Of a stretch of 23,051 nucleotides of DNA, positions 15,590-23,051 are shown piece by piece. A program made the translations under genes and the position numbers. This stretch comes from Fusarium oxysporum f. sp. lycopersici 4287 (lineage: Eukaryota; Ascomycota; Sordariomycetes; Hypocreales; Nectriaceae). Location of the stretch: positions 2,610,006 through 2,633,056 of the forward strand of contig NC_030988.1 of the NCBI RefSeq assembly GCF_000149955.1, given 5' to 3'. Each line of letters begins with the position of its first letter. The stretch's first letter is position 1. The notes beneath the pieces were generated by a model that was not told the DNA's origin, made no database searches, and worked only from the letters and a program-made list of their open reading frames with translations.

Positions 15590-16220
15590 GGTTAGGGTTA
15601 GGATAGGGTTAGTATTAACTATTTAAGCTATCTTTGCCATTTTGTTTTCTTTTTGACTAAAATATAGTAAATAAGAAAGAGTGAAGATTTTCTAGAGAGG
15701 AAAATAAAAGATAGAAAAGAAAGAGAGTGTGACGGTGGGTTTTCCAACTATAGTAAACTAAGCCGTGCTAAGTTTATTGTTAGCAGATTGTATAGAGTGT
15801 GGTACTAAGCGTTATTGAAGTGTTATATCTCTTAATGGTAGATTCAATGCGTGTTAGGCTTAATTAATGTAAAGAAGTTTTATTGATAGCTAGTGAGCTA
15901 GAATCTATAAAAGTGCTAATGAATGTGGTCTATATACTAGAGGTCTCTATAAGGACTGACAGTATAATGAGGCCAGTCCTATTTAGACTGATATGATTTA
16001 TATATCAGTCTGAAGGACTGTTAAATGAAAGTCATCAGTCTTTATCTTATTAGTGGACTGAAGGTCTTAGAAGGTCAGTCTAATGTGAGATGGTAGATCT
16101 ATTCCTGTGATTGGACAAAAATAATGGGGTTCACATAACGTAACCGCTAGGGTCATAACAAGATGGGAACGCACTATGTTTCTCATACCGCACTGATGAA
16201 ATTAGAAAACCTACTGACCC
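15590..16220 (-). mobile_element. Short, probably non-autonomous relative of the 7-10.9 kb retroelement
   Basis: Read on the minus strand, this segment starts GGGTCAG then AGGTTTTCTAATTTCAT. Over 51 bases, 16162-16212 (minus) matches 7001-7051 (plus) at 44 positions without gaps. It ends with a TCTCTTTCTTTTCTATC pyrimidine tract, GCAAAGATAGCTT and CCCTATCCTAACCCTAACC, matching the 3' terminus of the large element. No RT or other coding frame lies between, and the middle 500 bases are not recognisably related. Sharing both ends while lacking coding sequence is the relation of MoTeR2 to MoTeR1 in Magnaporthe. An internally deleted, decayed copy is the alternative. Confidence 0.65.
15985..16011. 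repeat. Inverted repeat AGACTGATAT / ATATCAGTCT
   Basis: Ten-base arms with a 7-base spacer lie within 15950-16090, a stretch rich in AGTCC, AGTCT and GACTG words in both orientations. It may be a small hairpin element nested in the short retroelement copy. No target duplication was found. Confidence 0.55.
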
Positions 16221-17127
16221 TATCACTTATTGTAATTGTGAAATGGCCAATTCGCCTTTTTTTTATGTAGGAATTTAGCACGGCGCTATCATGTCCTGCG
16301 TCAATTCACCTTTTTTATCCTTATCAATTCACCATTTCTAGAAAACCATATTCCCAGTGTTGCATAAGCTTGAAATTTTAGAGTGAGCTGGACAAGTATA
16401 TGATCAGATAACGCAGCTCTAAAACTATAATACCTACTCTATAGTCTAAGGAATTGATTATTTTATTTATTTTAGCCAATTTTCGATCCGTGTTCCTTTC
16501 TCCGTACTGAGATTAAGAATTTTCACTCATGCCTTACGTCACGTAGGGACGTTTCCCTACTGAACTCTAACTGATACGTGCTCTGAGGCGTCACATCATC
16601 AGTATTCCAACTAATTTTAGAGATTCTCCCAAGGATTATGGAGCAGCCATTCCGAATACAGAAATGCTTTGCTTAGTTGTGATTGGCTCAAGTTAGCGAG
16701 CGCGCTATAACCAGACAGGTAATGCTGTCAATATCTCTCATTTGCCAGCGTCTTCAGCTCGCTCCATTCTCGGGACTTGTTTTTAAGCGAACTGACATAT
16801 CTGTACGGCGCAGCTAAAGACCGGTAAGATAAAGGAAATCCATGTAAACTTTCCACAAACCAGAGAAGCTCTACGACATTAGGTCCTTCGGCTTTCGGTT
16901 AGCTCGGTATGTAGTAGGACAAATTGCCGCTTATGCCAAGATCCAGGGTTCCGGGTCTCCAGAACATATCAGTTTCCATTAGGTGAGAGTATAAGAGATG
17001 GGCATCCACCCGCAAGCCAGGAGCAGGATGCCTTCTAGTCGGTTGTCTTCCTCGATTTCATATACTACAATTTCTTGTTATATTAATTCAATCATAATCA
17101 TTTTTGTACAAAAATCAGCCTCTTGTC
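16221..17127. other. Long A/T-rich intergenic stretch, no supported gene
   Basis: No reading frame or RNA gene was recognised. A CAATTCACC word recurs at about 16302 and 16325, and a T-rich tract lies near 16258. The right end is the upstream region of the bZIP gene. Confidence 0.5.
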
Positions 17128-17875
17128 ATGGCATTTTCAACCATGTTGGATGAGCCATCTACAATTCTCCACCATGAGGTCACTTATCCCCTCTTGTCGC
17201 CTTGCGAGACTGTAGTCGACGGCACTACAACACCTTCAGATATTATATATGGGGTACCTAATCTTCCTACATATCAGTACATGAATCCTATGCTGACCGC
17301 GCATTAGAATCTTGGAGACGTGAATTTTCAAAACCTTCATCTCAGCAGAGTGATAACTTCAACTAGCGGGTTAATTGCTAGTCCGACAATGGCTCCCTCA
17401 TTGGACAACTACACAACACGAATTGGCCAGGAAGGCTGCACCATCCCTACAGTTGGGAATGCAAAGAGCGTACGAATGAAGTTTTCTCAAAACAAAAGCA
17501 TTGACGGACTGATCTGTATTACAGAGGCGTCGGTTGAAAAATCGAGAATCGCAACGTCGCTTTCGTGAGCGCAAGGACCAATTACAGAAGGCTCTCCAGC
17601 AACAGTTGGATCATTCTCGCACTGAATATGAAGCACTCCTTTGCAAATACACCGAAAGCACAACCGAAGCCGCCCTTCTCCTTCAAGAGAATGATTCACT
17701 TTGGTCAGAGATCAAGGATCTTCGGCGACATCGACAACTAATGTTGAGCGTCATGAAGTCGCTCCAAAACTCAAAGCCGTTATGTAAGTTTGGAGATAGT
17801 GGAGTGCTATTGGGTGATGTGATACACTACCTTGCGGATGTATCAGATGATCCGACAACACCCGACACAAACTGA
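17128..17875 (+). CDS. Yap/Pap1-type bZIP transcription factor
   Basis: Model: exons 17128-17253, 17308-17469 and 17525-17875, 212 residues. Intron 1 (54 nt, GTACCT, branch CTGAC, TTAG) removes the in-frame TAG at 17305-17307. Intron 2 (55 nt, GTACGA, branch CTGAT, TACAG) joins AKS directly to RRRLKNRESQRRFRERKDQ. That basic region carries the N-x-x-x-Q-x-x-F-R signature of the Yap/Pap1 family, which binds TTAC/TGAC-type sites in the nucleus. A heptad leucine-zipper-like coiled coil (LQKALQQQL...LLLQENDSLWSEI) follows. The N-terminal half is low in recognisable features. The C-terminus is short and has one Cys (PLCKFG), not the cysteine-rich domain of Yap1. If intron 1 is not spliced, the TAG is a nonsense mutation and translation would need a later start. 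Target genes are unknown. Confidence 0.8.
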
Positions 17876-18137
17876 GTTTATCGCCTGCGACATTGTTGGT
17901 GTAGGTGGAATTTGACGACGGTCTCTGGCATCCTCTCCTCGAATCTCATCGTTGCGTCATATTATAGACTAGAAGACCAACGATAATAATGTTTTAGATA
18001 TTTTTTGCAGGTTCCCTTATCTTTATGGTACTGGTTTATGGCTATGGAAATGAGGGGTTTTGGCCCCACCACTTTACCAGATGGCGAAAGAAGGGTCCAG
18101 AATCTCCACTCAAAGAGATTGAACGACATCACATCAG

Positions 18138-18292
18138 ATGCCGCCACGACGTGGAGAGAGCCAGGAGAAACGTCTCATCTTCGTCGGAGGCCCGGCGCTG
18201 GTAGACAGGTCAGGGCCGATTCGGTCCATCCTTCTTCAGCAAGCACATCGCCAAAGGAAATCCCAGCAGAGGCAGAATGCGGCAATGGAGCG
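18138..18292 (+). pseudogene. 5' fragment of a fungal regulator-like gene, cut by the hAT insertion
   Basis: The frame from ATG 18138 reads MPPRRGESQEKRLIFVGGPA, then a basic helix with RSILLQQAHRQRKSQQRQ. This N-terminus is typical of a fungal family usually annotated as transcription-factor-domain proteins without a zinc cluster. It ends at 18292 where hAT sequence begins after ATGGAGCG. Translation would continue 28 codons into the transposon and stop at 18377. The 155 bases here plus 1546 bases at 21393-22938 total 1701, exactly 567 codons, so the two pieces are one gene. Confidence 0.85.
18285..18292. repeat. Left target-site duplication of the hAT element
   Basis: ATGGAGCG, identical to 21385-21392. 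An 8-bp duplication is the hAT hallmark. Confidence 0.97.
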
Positions 18293-18313
18293 CAGCGCTG
18301 CCCTCAAATCAAA
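18293..18313 (+). repeat. Left terminal inverted repeat of hAT element
   Basis: Starts CAGCGCTGCCC; pairs with 21364-21384 with three mismatches over 21 bases. Confidence 0.9.
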
Positions 18314-18418
18314 CAAATCAAATCCGGGGTCATATTTGAGATATTTGATAACTCTCAAGACTGGATTTGTTGTTTGAAATATTTATTCAAATATTTCAAA
18401 TATTTCAAATCTGACTCT

Positions 18419-21046
18419 CTATGCTTCCATGCTAACATCTCCAATCTCCCATTGGACCTCCTCCCCCCCACCTATTGTCGCCCCTAGCTTCACCGCACCA
18501 TGTCTGACCCAGTTCTTAAGGCATTGTAACTTCTCCAGCGTTTCCGTCGTCATCGAAAGCCTCTGCGTCGTCAGCGTTAGCTTGGCTAGGCTGAACGACC
18601 TCTCGCAATCAGTCGCCATCGCCGGTATCGCGAGTATATCGAGAGCCAATTGGCTGATCATCGGGAATTGTCCCTGGTGAGCCATCCACCACTCGATTGG
18701 ATCCTCAGTCTCTTGCGGCTCTAGCCGCAGATACCGCTCAAGCTCGCTTCCCATCACCGTGGTCTTCGCTGTCCTGCTTTTAATCCATTGCTTGAACACG
18801 CTAACTTCAGTTGTCGTCCTTGGTACGCTTAAGGATGTCGATGTGTCCATGATCATCTTCTGCTGCTCATCCACCGGCCGGTTGCAGTGGTACCAACGGT
18901 CCAAGTAGTCAGACAGTCCAATTTTGGCATCCCTCACCCACACAAGCTGCTCTTCCGACGCCCAGTTCACCTCCAGATAGTTCATGCCGAGTGATGGGTG
19001 GAGGATGATGGATGCAGCGAACAACGGTGAGTCTCCAAGCTTGGTGTAGTACTCGTTTAGTTTCTGCCAGGCAGTCATGATGGACAGTCTTAAATAGTGT
19101 CGGTGATCCTTTCCCATGTCATCGATTCCTAATGATCCTGATGGCTTGCCTGATCCATCATCGCATTGTCTCGAGCCACGATCTGACAAGGGGCCTTGCC
19201 TGGACTTTCGCGGATGGATATCCGTCTCGCAATCCCTAAATCGAGCAGGAAGCTGCCGGTTACGGTCTGGTCGCCCTCGAGCCAGCTCGGCCTGCGAGTT
19301 GGTGTCCTGCCCCCCTGCCTCGTCTGGAACGGCATGATGGAACAGCTTCCGATCCTCTAGGTGTTCCAGCAAGTACTCCATACCCGTCATCACTTCCCAG
19401 AGCCGTCCGTTACCTCCTTCGCTGCCCCAGCCCTGCGTTCTCATAGTCTGTAGATAGAATGGCTCAAGAATAAGTTTGATTTCTGCCAACAGTCTCCAGT
19501 CATCTCCCTTCAGCATGTCGGCCTCCGGTAGCCATTTCTCCACTTCTGGGTGGACCAAGAACGCCCTGATGTCTCCCTGCTTGACGAGCGCTCGAGAGAT
19601 CATGAGATAAGTGGAGTTCCATCTCGTATCGTTATTCATTACGACCTCTAGCTCTGCCGTCGACTCACTCGCCAAGAGGTATTCTTGTGCTTCGTCGTTC
19701 TCGCGTGAGATCCTTTTGAAGAGCTCACACCTCTGAGGGGAAGATCTGATGAATTTGACAACATTGTGGAGCTTTCCCACCGGCCCTTTCTTTCTCCAGT
19801 GTCGTAGGTCATCCTCGCGCCGGCCGAGAAGATCAAATACCTGCGATTCGGCCTCGAAAGACTCGAAATCTTCGCCGTAGAGAAAGGCGCGAGCAACCAG
19901 GTTCAGGATATGCCCATAGCAGCGCATACGTCTGGCCCGAACGTCCGCCAGACTCATCTCTGCGTCGAGATCTCCGTAAAAGTTCACGAGACAGCTGTCG
20001 TTTGAAGATGCGTTGTCCGAGATCACGGTTCCGACTCGGTCCTCTATCTTCCATTCTCGCACAACTTGCCCGAGCGTCACCGCAAGACTTTCTCCGCTAT
20101 GACACCCTAGCTGGCGACGGAGTGCCAATAGGCGCGACTGGTGCTTGCCCTGGCGGTCAAGAAAATGAGCTGTGACTGCCATAACAGCATGCCGATTAGG
20201 CGATGTCCACAGGTCGAACCCCAGATGGATTTTAGTAAGGGCATCTGAGAGCTCCTGCTTGATCTCATCTTTCTTAGACTTGTACGTGTCATCCAGCAAA
20301 CGGCCCATCGATTGCCGGCTCCATGGTATCTGGTCAGCTAGGTGAGGGTCAAGCTGCCAAGCGAGCTGCTGAAAGAATGTATCGCTGAAGAAGGAAAAAG
20401 GAACATTGGTGTTGATCAGAAGTCCCAGGCTCAGTTCTCGGATCATCTTGACTCTAGCACGCGGCACGGCGCTGTACTGCAAGCGTCGTCGCTTAGGCCG
20501 TTCAGATTCATCGGTTGACAGATCTGGATCAGCTGCTTGACTGCTCTCGAAAATCCTGTGAGACCTGGCGTTGGTCAATAGTGCTCAAGCTCGCGACGTC
20601 ACATTCACATTCACATACTTGCGGAGATGGTCCGCTGCCGAACTCGTAGCAGCAGCGGCGAAGAACTCAGGCTGACCCTTCGCGTCACACAAACGACAGG
20701 CCCAGTAAGGACTCAAAGGACTGTCGTTAGTGTCGATCTCAACAAGAAAAAATCCATGGCGCTTGATCCAGCTCTTCCGGCCCTTCGAGCCCTTCCGGGA
20801 CAAGGACTCTTCCAAAACATATCGTTTGTTCCTCCACACTGCTCGCGGAAGATCTGCAACAGTAGGGTGGTCTGGCAATGCCGACTGCGTCGTCAGCTCG
20901 AATTGACTCGCCAAATTCCTCGGTGGTCGAAGAAAAGAAAAGGCAGAGGGTGGAGGCGAAGGAAGCATGATGTCGTCGGATTCCATCGGGTTAGGCGTCG
21001 ACTCGTGGGAGGAATGGTACGCGTTGAAAGGTAAACAAACTAGCAC
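18419..21046 (-). CDS. hAT-family transposase with BED zinc finger
   Basis: Exons 21046-20619 and 20564-18419 encode 857 residues; the 54-nt intron (GTATGT...GCCAG) joins AA|G for Lys. Exon 1 carries the BED finger: SWIKRHGFFL, WACRLC with the Cys pair, and DHLRK. The last His of the finger (SHRIF) comes after the intron, completing H-x4-H, which strongly supports the splice. Exon 2 has the RNase-H-fold catalytic core with FDLWTSP (first Asp), VISDNASSND (second Asp) and NNDTRWNSTYLMI, an insertion domain, and the C-terminal hAT dimerisation region (LALDILAIPAMATDCERSFS). The protein excises and inserts the element by cut and paste in the nucleus. Start may be the upstream Met or the Met of MESDDIML. 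No stop or frameshift is seen. Confidence 0.93.
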
Positions 21047-21363
21047 CGACGCGACTTGATGTCGCGAGGACGGGACGTAAAAGTTAAGGAGCTACTTTCT
21101 CCCCCACCAGCCTGACCGTGGTACTGGGGTAGCTCACTAATGGAAGGCTTGATGGATGACTTTGATTGGCTGGGGTCGCTCACCAGCCAGGTTCCGGGTA
21201 AGCTGTGAAAGCGCGGTCAACGGTCTGGCAGCATGGACGCTGGATGGCATATTGTGTATCAAATATATCAAATGTTATTTCAAATCGAGGATTTTGTATT
21301 TGTTTGATTGAAATAAAATTTTGGCATATTTGATTGATTTGTTTGGCAATTTGTTTGATTGGA

Positions 21364-21384
21364 TTTGATCTGGGGGCTGCGCTG
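21364..21384 (-). repeat. Right terminal inverted repeat of hAT element
   Basis: Reading inward on the minus strand it starts CAGCGCAGCCC; partner of 18293-18313. Confidence 0.9.
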
Positions 21385-22938
21385 ATGGAGCGAGAACTTC
21401 TCCTTAGGCAGAGGAGGGATATATGTGCCTGCAGCGACAAAGCCTCACTTCCTACATCGCCAACCCTAGAAGTCTCGGGCGATACACGGTATCAGCCTAT
21501 TAGGCCAAAGGGGTATGCGACCCCTGACACAGGACAAGGCCTTTTGTGTTCTGTCTGCGGGAAACCCTCAGCTTCGCCAGGCCAAATTGTCCCTTTGCAA
21601 GCATGGGATGTAGGGGCAGGGGCTTTCGATCCAATGGTTCCATTGGACGAGACTACCTCTCAATTGAAAGTCCAGGAGATTCTGCATTTTGCATGCACTT
21701 CTATCTGGCCAAACTTCCGCCCCTTGACCTATGCGTCCAAATGCTATCAATCCTGGGTATTCCCATGTGACAACAAAGTACGCCTGTACGCGGTTCTATG
21801 GGCAGCTTCCTACCATCAAGACGTCCTCAACGTAACCTATGGCGGTCCGACCTACCAAGCTGGATCAAAAGAGCAACTCATTTTGAAAGGGTTGACTCTG
21901 AAATCCCTGCGGAATGAAGTTGAAGCATTCACTGGAGCAAAACCTCTCGATAGTATTATCATGTGTATCCTCCACTTGGCGGTTAACGAAACAACCGATG
22001 CACGGATATATCGCGACCCCAGTCCTTTCAACCCTCCATTTACCTACCTCCACGCCCTGGATATTTATGGTAGTCGAGATTACCACCCGGTTCACTGGAC
22101 AATTATACAAGATCTACTTGCTCGACATGGTGGAGTGGAAGCTCTTCAAGATCATGCGCTTGCTTGGCTTCTTTCATTATCTGACATCATGGGTGCGGTA
22201 AACACGCTGCAGAGGCCAATATATCCCTGCCTGGATATCCATGGGAAGAGAATGGTCTTAGATTCTCCTCTGATTCTGTTTAGACCTTATGCCTCACATT
22301 TTGCTCTGGAAAGTGCCGGATCTGGTTTCGAAGAACTACTTGATATAAACCCCCCTGTGCATCGAGGAATTGTGGCAACGTTTTCACAGATCGGACAGCT
22401 ATCATGTGTGCTACAATACTACACGATGGAGTCATTTAGTCCAGAGGTCCTTGACCTTCTCGGTGATTGTCGAAACTATGTTCACCACAACTTGTTCTCT
22501 TCACCCGACACTAGCTCCGCTGTGGAGAAAATTCTGCAACTTTCTGACCAAGGACCCGGGGCAATCGAGTTGTCGCGAGAGATCTATCTGACTTGCCGGC
22601 TTGCATTGTTCCTGTATGCAACGCATGTTACCTTCCCACTTCCAAGGTCGGCTACTGTCAGAAGACAACTTCTACAGCAATTATGTCACAAAATTGAGTT
22701 TCTGGCAGAGAGAAGCACAGCTAGACGGTTGCTACTATGGTGTGTTAGTGTTATCCTTGTCGCCTCGGACGTAGGACCAGAGAAGGCGATAGTCGATCTG
22801 TTTAAGATGTTGTGCTACGAATTGGAACTCACAGACTTGAATGGTTTGCTGATGTTAGTTCGAGAGTTTGCATGGGTGGATAAAGCAATCGACCACCATT
22901 ATGAGAGGTTAGATGTTATATTAACCATGGATCAATAA
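21385..22938 (+). pseudogene. 3' fragment of the fungal regulator-like gene (fungal-specific TF domain), with right target duplication
   Basis: After the duplicated ATGGAGCG (21385-21392) the frame continues ELLLRQRRDICAC and runs to TAA at 22938, giving about 517 codons. The body is helical with Leu/Trp-rich segments (YASKCYQSWVFP, AVLWAASYHQDVLN, IIQDLLARHGGVEALQDHAL, LSREIYLTCRLALFL), like the fungal-specific transcription factor domain of the PF11951 type. No Zn2Cys6 cluster is present in either half. The open frame extends back to an ATG at 21334 inside the transposon, so a truncated protein beginning with 17 transposon-encoded residues could in principle be made from this side. It would lack the basic N-terminal helix. 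The body has no stops, consistent with recent disruption. The family name is a moderate-confidence call. Confidence 0.8.
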
Positions 22939-23051
22939 ATTATACTGTAGCTGTATGTCGCAGGCCGGGCATGGTCTCAATGATCCTCAGGAACAACAGC
23001 CCTTAGTAATCAAGCTGGGTGATTTAAAGTAAAACCTGTGGGATAGAATAC
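22939..23051. other. 3' flank of the regulator-like gene
   Basis: No feature is recognised in these last bases; they probably include the 3' UTR. Confidence 0.4.

Larger units (their letters stand above)
18293..21384 (-). mobile_element. Complete hAT DNA transposon, 3092 bp
   Basis: The element is bounded by imperfect terminal inverted repeats, CAGCGCTGCCCTCAAATC at 18293 and CAGCGCAGCCCCCAGATC reading inward from 21384 (18 of 21 bases alike). Outside them stands a perfect ATGGAGCG duplication. Subterminal A/T-rich repeats of TTTGATT and AAATATTT type occupy 18340-18415 and 21255-21365 and are likely transposase contact sites. It carries one minus-strand gene for a full-length transposase. 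Perfect duplication and an intact open frame point to a recent, possibly still active insertion. Confidence 0.95.

Noticed and set aside
1..23051. tRNA, rRNA or CRISPR features
   Set aside because: No cloverleaf with A/B box pattern, rRNA-like stretch or regularly spaced direct-repeat array was noticed on reading. A covariance-model scan was not possible.

Overview
The window looks like nuclear DNA of a filamentous ascomycete (Pezizomycotina). Introns are 49-85 nt with GT (once GC) donors, CTRAY branch sites and YAG acceptors. There is a NACHT-WD40 NOD-like receptor of the HET-E/NWD class, a beta-carbonic anhydrase, a cyanase, a Yap-type bZIP factor, and many transposon pieces and TTAGGG-like stretches. 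The species cannot be named from this alone. The mix of mobile DNA, an NLR, an OrsD-like relic and interstitial telomere-like motifs suggests an accessory or subtelomere-like compartment, with a few conserved metabolic genes embedded in it.

Layout. 1-640: relic of a Tad1-like LINE ORF1 (minus). 787-3604: NLR gene (minus), probably broken by two single-base losses. 4373-5461: intact nucleoside-phosphorylase-fold protein (plus), divergent from the NLR. 5745-6821: OrsD-like C2H2 protein, dead through three in-frame stops (minus). About 6964-10903: non-LTR retroelement with zinc finger, YLDD reverse transcriptase, CCHC finger, a frame-broken restriction-like endonuclease and a telomere-like 3' tail. 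11105-11708: DUF1348 protein (minus). 12256-12419: hAT-type MITE. 12868-13536 (minus) and 14652-15263 (plus): carbonic anhydrase and cyanase, divergent. 15590-16220: short, probably non-autonomous relative of the retroelement (minus). 17128-17875: bZIP factor. 18138-22938: regulator-like gene split by a complete hAT transposon (18293-21384) with an exact 8-bp target duplication.

How genes work together. The NLR and its divergent neighbour carry the same short G/N/Q-rich motif: at the N-terminus of the NLR (hidden in a small first exon, 3484-3604) and at the extreme C-terminus of the nucleosidase-like protein. This is the arrangement of fungal amyloid-signalling NLR/effector pairs. Ligand sensing by the WD40-NACHT protein would template the motif and switch on the effector enzyme; here the receptor appears mutated while the effector is intact. 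Carbonic anhydrase and cyanase are paired as in the bacterial cyn operon, because cyanase consumes bicarbonate. The split regulator gene would be restored to one 566-codon frame if the hAT element and one target copy were absent, so this is a clear insertional knockout.
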